7,556 nucleotides of DNA from positions 1-7,556 of the forward strand of contig CANBQJ010000178.1 in assembly GCA_947371645.1 (NCBI GenBank). Direction: 5' to 3'. Source of the DNA: Burkholderiales bacterium (GTDB lineage Bacteria; Pseudomonadota; Gammaproteobacteria; Burkholderiales; Burkholderiaceae). The position numbers were made by a program, and so were the translations under genes. Under the pieces are notes generated by a model that saw only the letters and a program-made list of their open reading frames with translations, made no database searches and was not told where the DNA came from. This document shows positions 1 to 6,522 of this stretch, one piece after another (positions within the stretch are counted from its first letter, which is position 1; each line of letters begins with the position of its first letter).

Positions 1-526
1 CGCCATTTGATCGCCATTTCCCATCCAACTTTAGCAATGAGTGGCAGTTTGCGCATCGGTCATGAAGCGCGTCTCCATGATGGTGGCAAAAATGAATGCC
101 AGGCACTTGATGCAGTAGATGGAGGTGCGCAACGCCAAACGTGACCATATCGCTGGCTAGACAAGATCTGTAAATGCGGCTTGATGACGAAAACTTGATG
201 TCACGGTGAGCAGATCTGATGCTGGTCAGGGTTGGGTGATTTCCTGCTGCTATACGAGCATAGCTGGACTTGCCAAAGTCGCTCGCCGCATCTAATGCCC
301 ATGGCAAAAGGAAGTGTTTCAGCATCAAATCTTTGGCGTAGATTTCATTGCCAAGAAGGATGCGCGCGAACTTTGTGGCATTGAAGCCAAACAAGTTCTC
401 TCTTAAGGGCGTACCTGACGAATGTGCAGATTTCGACAAAGACCTGACGCTTGGCGATCGGCCGGCATGAACACACGCAAGGTGAATCGATGCGATCGTT
501 GCATCATCTGGGAAGGTTGGAATCAT
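1..526 (-). CDS. TniQ/TnsD-family transposition protein, N-terminal part (runs off the left edge)
   Basis: An open frame of 175 codons starts at ATG 526-524 and reaches position 1 without a stop, so the C-terminus lies outside the window. The frame is closed upstream by a TAG 27 bp before the ATG. I see no clear Shine-Dalgarno sequence; TTG at 538 is an alternative start. The protein opens with MIPTFPDD, has LRENLFGF at residues 41-48 and HFLLPW at 71-76. It then shows the family's zinc-binding pattern: YRSCLASD (119-126), FG (130-131), HQVPGIHFCHHHG (139-151) and C158-x2-C161. This parallels the CPxC...YLPALPYCPKHG region of Tn7 TnsD. The first cysteine of the usual CPxC is replaced (Y-R-S-C), so one zinc ligand may be lost. 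In Tn7-like and Tn5053-like elements, TniQ/TnsD proteins guide the transposase to target DNA. Composition near 50% GC suggests horizontal origin. The family call is fairly secure; whether the gene is functional is unknown. Confidence 0.72.
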   Translation of the reverse strand, partial: MIPTFPDDATIASIHLACVHAGRSPSVRSLSKSAHSSGTPLRENLFGFNATKFARILLGNEIYAKDLMLKHFLLPWALDAASDFGKSSYARIAAGNHPTLTSIRSAHRDIKFSSSSRIYRSCLASDMVTFGVAHLHLLHQVPGIHFCHHHGDALHDRCANCHSLLKLDGKWRSNG

Positions 527-542
527 TAAGCGGGACAAGGGC

Positions 543-753
543 TTTTGAAACTATGTTTTCCCGTTTAAGCCGCGCAGACGCGATGTGGCAGGAAATTTTG
601 AAACATTGCACGATGTGGCGGATCAAATTTTTATGGGCTTGGCCCAGTGCGGTCGTTTTGAGACTTTGTTATCCGACTCCTGAAGAAGCGGATGACAACG
701 TTTCAAAACTGCGCTGGACGAACCTGGTGCAGGGCAAAACACGGTCTCAAAAC
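543..753. repeat. Array of five ~20-bp TTTTGARAC repeats in two orientations, possible transposase-binding sites
   Basis: The core TTTTGARAC occurs forward at 543-551, 596-604 and 656-664, and as its reverse complement at 700-708 and 744-752. Several copies also agree downstream of the core, giving an approximate consensus TTTTGARACNWTGTTWTCC. The copies at 543, 656 and 700 fit well; those at 596 and 744 fit less well. Spacing is 44-60 bp. The array begins 17 bp upstream of the start of the TniQ-like gene. Tn7-like and Tni-type elements carry several transposase-binding repeats near their ends, so this could be a transposon end. Mixed orientation is not what one simple end would show; two abutting ends, a resolution site or regulator operators are alternatives. 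I could not identify a terminal TGT/ACA or a target-site duplication. Confidence 0.5.
655..709. repeat. Imperfect 21-bp inverted repeat with a 13-nt spacer
   Basis: The left arm at 655-675 and the reverse complement of the right arm at 689-709 agree at 18 of 21 positions by my count; the spacer is 676-688. Each arm is one copy of the TTTTGARAC repeat, so the structure is two repeat units facing each other. No T-run follows on either strand, so it is not an obvious intrinsic terminator. A dyad binding site or two abutting transposon-end repeats fits better. Confidence 0.7.
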
Positions 754-754
754 G

Positions 755-1130
755 TGTTGAGCTGCAAACTCTTTTTGAAGGGTAGCACTCCTGTTTGTTT
801 GTGCCGCTGCAGGCAGTGACGGACCTGCCCCCTCGCTGGATCAGGTGACGCCAGCGCCGATGCCTGGGCGGATGCCAGGTCGACTCAAACGGCCGTGGCG
901 TCCGCAAGCACCGAAAAACGGCAACGTCCATGTGCAACAAGGCTGCCGGCGCTGGGTGTTTCCGCAGCCTGCCAGGGATAACGGTTGGCCTTATCACCAG
1001 AGCAATCGCGTGGGCCTGGGGAATATGCACGAAATCACCGCATCAACGGAAGTCAGAGGTCAAGCTCCCAGGAGTGGGCTGACTAGACTGAGTTCAACGA
1101 TGGTTGTTGTACTGTTGATCTCTGTCTGCC
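755..1130. other. Intergenic stretch without a supportable gene
   Basis: Between the repeat array and the cyclase gene, GC content rises from the low-GC left part toward the chromosomal level. Open frames exist on both strands, but their translations are rich in Arg, Pro, Cys and Trp and show no domain that I recognise. A weak inverted repeat GCAGG/CCTGC lies at 809-828. This stretch probably holds the junction between acquired DNA and host DNA and the promoter of the cyclase gene. I could not place convincing -35 and -10 boxes. Confidence 0.4.
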
Positions 1131-1154
1131 GTGTCTCTACCGATCTCATCCAGC

Positions 1155-3740
1155 ATGCCCACCGAAGCGAGCAATTCGGATCAAGGGGCCTCGGTCTCTG
1201 GCAGCAGTGGGGCTGAAGACGCATGGGCCCACGGGCACAAGACCTTGCGGTTTCCGCCAGCCCTGGAGATGCGTTATTTGCGGGACAAGGAGGGCGAAAG
1301 GCTTCGCCTGATCCGCGTGGGCACGATCCTGCTGGGTGCCGTGAACTGCGATTTGTTGTTGACGGACTGGTTCATGGTGCCCGATCAGATGCTGGTGGCA
1401 CTGGTGTTGCGCTTGCTGGTCATGCTGCCACTGGTTGCCGCAGCCTTGCTTTTCCTCAAACATTTTGGTGCTGCTGCACGCGAGCGCGTCGCCCTGATTC
1501 TGGGGCTCATGGTGTCGGGCATTTCCTGCTATTTGGCCGTGGCCAGCAAAGACCCGCTGGCGCCTGACTATCTGGTGTCCCTGTTCGCGATCGTCCTGTT
1601 CAACGGGGGCGTGATGCGGATGCGATTCTGGATGGCTGTGACATCTGCTGTCATGGTGCTGGCCATCTTCGTGGTGGGGGTCTGTCTGGTGGCGAACCCG
1701 CCCATTGCCATCTTGTTGTCGTCGGCGGTGGTGATGGTTTCTTGTGCTGTGTTTGCGCTCTTCAGCAGCTACCGCAGCGAGTATGAGGATCGTGCCAACT
1801 GGCTGCTGTCGCAGCGCCAGGATGTGTTGCGCGAAGAGGTGACGGACAGCAATCAACAACTGGACCGGCTATCGCGCTTTGATCCGTTGACGGATCTGGC
1901 CAATCGACGGCACTTCGATGAGTTCCTGTCGCAAGTCTGGTCACGTGCGCAACACGATGGTCAAGAAGTCGTCTTGCTGATGATCGACATTGATCACTTC
2001 AAGAAATACAACGACTGCTACGGCCATGCACAAGGAGACGCCTGCATCCAGGCCGTGGCCAAGGCCCTGAGTGGCAATTTGCGTCAGCCTGAGGATCTGA
2101 TTGCGCGCTATGGGGGCGAGGAGTTCGTGGCGGTTCTGCCCGGCGCGAATGGCGCGAGGGCCATGGCTGCGGCCGAACAAATGCGACAGGCGGTGGTCGA
2201 CCTCAAGCTGGCGCACGAGGCTTCGCTCGGTCTGAAACAGGTCACCTTGAGCATCGGGGTGGCCTGCATGCGCGCCGATGGTGCGCATGCCAACCCAGAG
2301 AGCCTGCTTGCGAGGGCCGACGCGGCCTTGTACAGGGCCAAGGCCGCGGGGCGCAACACCGTGGTCCTGGCGGATCAGCGGGATGTCGTGGCACACCCGC
2401 CAATGGGCAAATCGGTGATGACAGCGACACCGACGCCAACTGCGCCAACGCCTCACGATGCCGCGCAGGATGAGCTTGAAAAGGCGCGAGACGGCATCGA
2501 GCGAACATGGTCGCCGCTGCGGTTCCCAGCTCAGCTTGAACAGCAGTTTGAACGCGATGGGGCGCGCGCCAGGCTGAAATACTTTGCCGTCGTCGCCATG
2601 ATCGCTTTCGTGGTCTTCAATGGCTTCATCGTGACCGACTACCTGCTGGCTGGCGATGTGTTCTGGCTGGCTGTCAAAGTTCGCATGGGCTTCTTCGCAC
2701 CGTTCGGCCTGGCCTTGTTGAGCGTGGTCTCGATAGGGCGGGAGTGGATGCTGCGGGCATGGTCGACCATGATGAAAGAGAGTCTGATTGTGCTCAGCGG
2801 CGTGTTGGCGGCAGCCAGCCTGGCCTACATTGCATCCGCCAGCCATTTGCCCACCAGCCAGCTTTACCATGCCGGCCTGGCGGTGGTGGTCGTGTACGGC
2901 AATCTGGTGCAGCGCTTGCGCTTCCGCTATGCCGTGGTGTTTTCGGCATTGGTGCTGGCCATCCACTTCATGGGTCTGCTCACCTTGCCGACCTACAACC
3001 CCAGGCTGAGCGTGCCCTTGCTGTCCATGAGTCTGGCGTCAGCCGTCTTCACGTTGATGGCCAATCATGCGCTGGAGCGTGACGAGCGCAGGTTCTACTT
3101 GCTCACGCTGAGCCAACAGTTCGTCTTGAAGCAACTGGAGGATGTACGGCTGCGCCTGCAAACGATGTCGCGCGTCGATGCGCTCACCGGCTTGTTCAAC
3201 CGCCGCCATTTTCATGACCACGTGCAACAGATCTGGCGAAGGGCACAGCACAGCGGAGAAGGCGTTGCGATCATCATGCTGGACGTCGATCACTTCAAGC
3301 TGTTCAATGACCGCCATGGCCATCAGGCGGGTGACGATTGCCTGGTCATGGTGGCTCAGGCCATGAAGGCGTGCGTGCGACAGCCGGGTGACGTGGTCGC
3401 GCGGTTTGGCGGCGAAGAGTTCATTGCCGTGTTGCCGCAGACGGATCTCGGTGCTGCGCTGGCTGTCGCTGAGCGCGTGCGCCAGGCTGTCGCAGCGCTT
3501 GGCATCCCGCATGAGGCGTCCAGCGCGGCCACTGTGGTGACGGTGAGTGTGGGCGTGGCCAGCTGGGCGGTTCAACCAGGTCAGGCGGTTGCCACGCTGC
3601 TCAAGGCGGCCGATGACGCGCTATACCGCGCCAAGAACGATGGGCGCAACAGGGTGGCCACCATTGCCGAAGCTGTCCTCGGTCCGCACCACTCGGCTGA
3701 GGCCCCTCAGGCAACGGCAAGCACTGCTTTGTCAAGCTAG
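1155..3740 (+). CDS. Internally duplicated membrane diguanylate cyclase (6TM-GGDEF-6TM-GGDEF)
   Basis: This 861-residue protein should make cyclic di-GMP from two GTP at the inner face of the cytoplasmic membrane. It consists of two homologous units of about 430 residues. Each has a W...LRFP..LE...RD lead-in (LRFP at residue 31 and again at 455), about six hydrophobic segments, a short linker and a full GGDEF domain. Domain 1 has DPLTDLANRRHF, MIDIDHFKKYND, GGEEF at 320-324 and ALYRAKAAGRN. Domain 2 has DALTGLFNRRHF, MLDVDHFKLFND, GGEEF at 752-756 and ALYRAKNDGRN. Both catalytic sites look intact. The position expected for the arginine of the RxxD inhibitory site is Gln in both (QPED and QPGD), so classical product inhibition may be weak. 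A Thr/Pro-rich linker (TATPTPTAPTP) joins the units. I chose ATG 1155; GTG 1131 is also possible and neither has a clear ribosome binding site. The signal sensed by the membrane parts is unknown. Confidence 0.93.
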   Translation: MPTEASNSDQGASVSGSSGAEDAWAHGHKTLRFPPALEMRYLRDKEGERLRLIRVGTILLGAVNCDLLLTDWFMVPDQMLVALVLRLLVMLPLVAAALLFLKHFGAAARERVALILGLMVSGISCYLAVASKDPLAPDYLVSLFAIVLFNGGVMRMRFWMAVTSAVMVLAIFVVGVCLVANPPIAILLSSAVVMVSCAVFALFSSYRSEYEDRANWLLSQRQDVLREEVTDSNQQLDRLSRFDPLTDLANRRHFDEFLSQVWSRAQHDGQEVVLLMIDIDHFKKYNDCYGHAQGDACIQAVAKALSGNLRQPEDLIARYGGEEFVAVLPGANGARAMAAAEQMRQAVVDLKLAHEASLGLKQVTLSIGVACMRADGAHANPESLLARADAALYRAKAAGRNTVVLADQRDVVAHPPMGKSVMTATPTPTAPTPHDAAQDELEKARDGIERTWSPLRFPAQLEQQFERDGARARLKYFAVVAMIAFVVFNGFIVTDYLLAGDVFWLAVKVRMGFFAPFGLALLSVVSIGREWMLRAWSTMMKESLIVLSGVLAAASLAYIASASHLPTSQLYHAGLAVVVVYGNLVQRLRFRYAVVFSALVLAIHFMGLLTLPTYNPRLSVPLLSMSLASAVFTLMANHALERDERRFYLLTLSQQFVLKQLEDVRLRLQTMSRVDALTGLFNRRHFHDHVQQIWRRAQHSGEGVAIIMLDVDHFKLFNDRHGHQAGDDCLVMVAQAMKACVRQPGDVVARFGGEEFIAVLPQTDLGAALAVAERVRQAVAALGIPHEASSAATVVTVSVGVASWAVQPGQAVATLLKAADDALYRAKNDGRNRVATIAEAVLGPHHSAEAPQATASTALSS

Positions 3741-3756
3741 CCTGCAGCGGTTGCGC

Positions 3757-3774
3757 CACGGCCTGGGGCCGGTG
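3757..3774. terminator. Stem-loop between convergent genes, possible bidirectional terminator
   Basis: CACGGCC, loop TGG, then GGCCGGTG form a 7-bp GC-rich stem with one bulged G. It lies in the 53-bp gap between the stop codons of the cyclase and the hydratase. No T-run follows on either strand, so termination is an inference from position and stem alone. Confidence 0.25.
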
Positions 3775-3793
3775 CATGGGGGCGTCCTTGGGC

Positions 3794-4570
3794 TCACCCG
3801 GCGGGCTGCAGCGTCACCGAGCCCAGGCCCTCGAAGGCCACCTCCACCAGGTCGCCCTGGTGCACGGGCACGACTGCCCAGGCCCCCGTGGTGACCAGGT
3901 CGCCCGCCTTCAGGCCGCCCGTGTGCTGCGCCGCATGGCGCACCAGCCAGGGCAAGGCCAGCAGCGGGTTCACCGTGGGGTGGCTGCCGCGGAGCTGCTG
4001 GCGCACGGCGCCATTCACGCGCAGCGCGCAAGCCTGCTGCCGCCAGTCGTCTTCGGTGAAGCCCGCGCATGCCGCATAGGGCAGCTCTGCGCCCACCACC
4101 AGTCCACCGTGCACGCCCTGGTCGGCGAGCTTGCAGTGGGCCGGTGCCGACAGGCCCTGAGCCAGGCGAGTGCCGATCACTTCAAGGGACACGCACACCG
4201 TGCCCAGGCAGGCCAGGATGTCATCAGGGTGGGCCGGCGTGGTGGCCAGCCGGAAGGCCAGCTCGGCTTCCACCAGCACCTCGTCCGGGCTGTTCGCGCC
4301 GGCCAGCGCCAGCGATGCCCAGGTGGCCGGGCTGCGCCACACCTGGGGCAAGGGTGCCGCCGTGATCACAGGTGAGCCGCCCACCTTCCAGGCGGTGGGG
4401 CCGGCCGCGAACCAGCCCATGGCCCGTGCCACGCCAGCTTGAACGGCGTAAGCGTCGTCAAGGCTAAGATCCGGCGCCAGGCCATCAACGGGCCACGTCC
4501 ACGCCTGCCCTGAGCGACGCGCCGCCACCAGGCCCTGCACGATCTGATCCACTTGGTCGGGGCTGTTCAT
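3794..4570 (-). CDS. 2-keto-4-pentenoate hydratase-like protein (fumarylacetoacetate hydrolase superfamily)
   Basis: The 258-residue protein belongs to the hydratase/decarboxylase group of the fumarylacetoacetate hydrolase superfamily, which includes MhpD (about 270 residues). Members act in the cytoplasm on 2-oxo acids from aromatic ring meta-cleavage, using a divalent metal. Visible landmarks are AWKVGG around residues 60-65, VEAELAFRL with acidic residues E101 and E103 as likely metal ligands, LADQGVHGGLVVG matching the family's ADN.SSG..VLG region, and a C-terminal AGDLVTTGAWAVVPVHQGD followed by FEGLGSV. The usual WK(V/I)GLT is WKVGGS here, so the substrate may differ from that of MhpD. 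I chose ATG 4570; GTG 4591 would add seven residues and nearly meet the divergent transferase gene. No other ring-cleavage genes are nearby, so the pathway cannot be named. Confidence 0.85.
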   Translation of the reverse strand: MNSPDQVDQIVQGLVAARRSGQAWTWPVDGLAPDLSLDDAYAVQAGVARAMGWFAAGPTAWKVGGSPVITAAPLPQVWRSPATWASLALAGANSPDEVLVEAELAFRLATTPAHPDDILACLGTVCVSLEVIGTRLAQGLSAPAHCKLADQGVHGGLVVGAELPYAACAGFTEDDWRQQACALRVNGAVRQQLRGSHPTVNPLLALPWLVRHAAQHTGGLKAGDLVTTGAWAVVPVHQGDLVEVAFEGLGSVTLQPAG

Positions 4571-4593
4571 GGTGGGCAACTGTACCCGCACCC

Positions 4594-5265
4594 ATGCCCC
4601 TTCTCGCCACAGCCCTCCCCTTGCTCTACAGCTACCGCCGCTGCCCCTACGCCATGCGGGCGCGCCTGGCCCTGCTGGTGGCCGGCCAGCGCTTCATGGT
4701 GTGGGAGGTGGTGCTGCGGGACAAGCCGCCCGAGATGCTGGCGCTGTCGCCCAAAGGCACGGTGCCTGTGCTGTGCCTGCCCGATGGGCGGGTGCTGGAT
4801 GAGAGCTGGGACATCATGGCCTGGGCCTTCCGGCAGCGTGATGCGCAAGGCTGGTGGCTGCGCGCGCAGACGCCCGACAACCTGGACCTCTTGCGGCGCA
4901 ACGATGGCGAGTTCAAGCGCTGGCTGGACCGCTACAAATACCCCGAGCGCCACCCTGATGGATGGCTTGCGCCCGAGGCCTGTTTTGCGGGTGCCCTGGA
5001 GGCCTTGCTCGGGCCTCTGGAGGCCAGGCTGCAGCAGGCGCCTCACCTGGGCGGTGCCACGCCGTGTGCCACCGACGTGGCGGTCTTCCCGTTCGTGCGG
5101 CAGTTCGCGGCGGTGGACCCCGCGCGGTTTGCCCGCCAGGCCGGCCCGGCACTGCAAGCCTGGCTGGCCGGGTGGCTGGCCAGCGGCCTGATGGCGGTGT
5201 GCATGAGCAAGTTGCCCAGCCAGGCCGCCTCGGCCTTTCCGGCCTGGCCGGAGTCCGGGCCCTGA
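4594..5265 (+). CDS. Glutathione S-transferase family protein
   Basis: The 223-residue product has the usual two-domain layout of cytosolic glutathione S-transferases. The N-terminal thioredoxin-like domain contains SYRRCPYAMRAR with a candidate catalytic Cys17, SPKGTVPVL with cis-Pro58, and LDESWDI with Glu70-Ser71, the usual contacts for the glutathione gamma-glutamyl group. The C-terminal half is helical and contains TDVAVFPFVRQFAAVD, typical of this bacterial subgroup. A cysteine in a CPY context suggests an omega-like or glutaredoxin-like thiol transferase rather than a Tyr/Ser detoxifying enzyme; this is inference. The ATG lies 23 bp from the divergent hydratase start, so the two genes must share a very compact promoter region or have promoters inside each other's coding sequence. 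No Shine-Dalgarno is evident, so a leaderless or weakly initiated message is possible. Confidence 0.87.
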   Translation: MPLLATALPLLYSYRRCPYAMRARLALLVAGQRFMVWEVVLRDKPPEMLALSPKGTVPVLCLPDGRVLDESWDIMAWAFRQRDAQGWWLRAQTPDNLDLLRRNDGEFKRWLDRYKYPERHPDGWLAPEACFAGALEALLGPLEARLQQAPHLGGATPCATDVAVFPFVRQFAAVDPARFARQAGPALQAWLAGWLASGLMAVCMSKLPSQAASAFPAWPESGP

Positions 5266-5278
5266 GCCTCACGGCTCA
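5263..5278. terminator. Perfect 6-bp stem-loop at the convergent gene ends
   Basis: TGAGCC, loop TCAC, then GGCTCA. The stem begins with the transferase stop codon and ends 5 bp before the stop codon of the convergent small gene. A further GGCTCA copy follows at 5281-5286. There is no T-run on either strand, so this is only a possible shared terminator. Confidence 0.3.
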
Positions 5279-5283
5279 CCGGC

Positions 5284-5418
5284 TCACTTCTTCTTGCTGC
5301 GCTCCGGTACCACCGTCACCTTGGTGGGCATCACGGCATCCGAAGAAATCGGCTTGCTGGGCGATTGGTCTTTTTTGGGCTTCTTGGCTTCTTTGCTGTT
5401 GCGTTGGCCTTTGGGCAT
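5284..5418 (-). CDS. Small lysine-rich conserved hypothetical protein (44 aa)
   Basis: The product begins MPKGQRNSKEAKKPKK and ends in ERSKKK; it is strongly basic, has no hydrophobic segment and is probably largely disordered. Short proteins with this MxKGQRxxKEAKKPKK opening are, from memory, common among Burkholderiales and have no known function; binding to nucleic acid or ribosomes would fit the charge but is speculation. I chose ATG 5418 because GGAG lies 6 bp upstream in CGGAGACCCAC-ATG, and because the longer frame back to 5523 adds a low-complexity Arg/Gly/His stretch that does not look like protein. The gene converges on the transferase gene. No promoter was recognised upstream. Confidence 0.78.
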   Translation of the reverse strand: MPKGQRNSKEAKKPKKDQSPSKPISSDAVMPTKVTVVPERSKKK

Positions 5419-5550
5419 GTGGGTCTCCGTCCGATGCAATGCGGTCTGTGGACGATGCGGGCGGCTTGCACCACCGCCCACACCTGCTGACCTGGCGACG
5501 TGAAGGCCGCCAGGCTTGCGCATCCTACGCGCTAAAACCAGGGCCCGCGA

Positions 5551-6522
5551 TCAGGCCGCGCTGGCCAGCTTCAGGACGTCGAGGTAGCCGGGGGCGGGCG
5601 GCAGCTGCACCCTGGACTGGAGCAAGCGGTGCATGTGCGGCAGCCGGTGGTAGGGCACCGACGCCATCAGGTGGTGCTCCAGGTGGTGGTTGACGTGCAG
5701 TGGCGCGACGGTCATGCGGGCCAGCCAGCCGGCACGCGTGGTGCGGGTGTTGTGCCACACGTCCGGGGTGCGGGCCAGGCAGGCGTGCTCGGCGATCGAG
5801 CGGATGCGCATGAACAAAGGCAAGGTGCTCAGGTAAGCCAGCACCCACACGCCATAGAGCCAGGCGTGGCCGCTCAGTGCCAGCACCGCCCACAGCAGGG
5901 CATTGGTCAGCAGGGTGGGCGCCATCTGGCGCAAGGCCCGGCCCACCAGCTGGTGCACGCGCAGGCCCTGGGTGGGCAGGCGCACCACGTCACTGGCCAC
6001 CGTCCAGCGGATGACGCCTGCGTCCATCAGCATGTGGCCGTAGATGGTCTTGAGGCCGGTCAGGCCCAGCGCATCGCGCAAGAGCTTGCGCGCCAGCGAG
6101 GCCCGCGTCACGGGGAAGCCTTCGCACAAGGAGATGTCGGTGTCGGCGTCGGTGCCCGTCTGCGTGTGGTGGATGTGGTGGTGGGTGCGGTAGCGGCCCA
6201 GGTCCAGCCAGATGGGGCGGGCACACAGCCAGTCCGCCAGGGTGTCGTTCATCCAGCGGGTGTGGAAAAGGGTGCGGTGCGAGGCGTCGTGTTGCAAGAT
6301 GCCCAGGCAGAGCTGGCGTCCACCGATGACGATGAGGGCCCCGACGAAGGTGAAGGCATTGGGCCAGCGCGCCAGCACGGCCAGGGCCGCACCGATGATG
6401 AGCCAGGTGGAGGCGATGGCCCAGGCCCCGCGCCAGTCGGAGCGGGCGGTCAATTGCGCGAGTTCTTCGCGGGAGAAGAGGTCTGCGGGGCGAAGGCGTT
6501 TGGGGGTGTTCAGTGCGTCCAT
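5551..6522 (-). CDS. Membrane fatty acid desaturase, three histidine boxes
   Basis: This 323-residue protein carries the three histidine clusters of membrane-bound di-iron desaturases: HDASH at 78-82, HHIHH at 115-119 and HHLEHH at 279-284 (HxxHH from His280). Hydrophobic segments lie around residues 33-52, 57-76 and 215-240, with catalytic histidines facing the cytoplasm in known relatives. Members insert double bonds into acyl chains or hydroxylate related substrates using O2 and an electron donor. No electron-transfer partner is encoded here and the regiospecificity cannot be read from the sequence. GGAG lies 7 bp before the ATG. The start codon lies inside the end of the upstream regulator gene (13-bp overlap, different frame), so the two are almost certainly cotranscribed and probably translationally coupled. 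Carotenoid or alkane modification is an alternative role. Confidence 0.88.
   Translation of the reverse strand: MDALNTPKRLRPADLFSREELAQLTARSDWRGAWAIASTWLIIGAALAVLARWPNAFTFVGALIVIGGRQLCLGILQHDASHRTLFHTRWMNDTLADWLCARPIWLDLGRYRTHHHIHHTQTGTDADTDISLCEGFPVTRASLARKLLRDALGLTGLKTIYGHMLMDAGVIRWTVASDVVRLPTQGLRVHQLVGRALRQMAPTLLTNALLWAVLALSGHAWLYGVWVLAYLSTLPLFMRIRSIAEHACLARTPDVWHNTRTTRAGWLARMTVAPLHVNHHLEHHLMASVPYHRLPHMHRLLQSRVQLPPAPGYLDVLKLASAA

Noticed and set aside
655..709. Intrinsic terminator or integron attC site
   Set aside because: No T-run follows the stem on either strand, and the conserved core sites expected of attC are not evident.
543..753. CRISPR array
   Set aside because: The repeats are imperfect, occur in both orientations and have unequal 44-60 bp spacing; no cas-like gene is visible.
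451..819. 122-codon plus-strand open frame
   Set aside because: It overlaps the start of the TniQ-like gene on the opposite strand and spans the repeats; the translation looks random.
623..1030. 135-codon minus-strand open frame
   Set aside because: It runs through the repeat array, its product is rich in Arg, Pro, His and Cys without any recognisable domain, and no ribosome binding site supports it.
845..1216. 123-codon plus-strand open frame leading into the cyclase
   Set aside because: It overlaps the cyclase start in another frame and shows no domain; I could not find a remnant of a third cyclase unit in it.
1941..2966. 341-codon minus-strand open frame opposite the cyclase
   Set aside because: The plus strand carries clear GGDEF motifs throughout; the minus product is His/Gln-rich shadow translation.
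5520..5560. Terminator after the desaturase
   Set aside because: GGCC/GGCC stem of only 4 bp that includes the stop codon, followed at a distance by TTTT; too weak to list as a feature.
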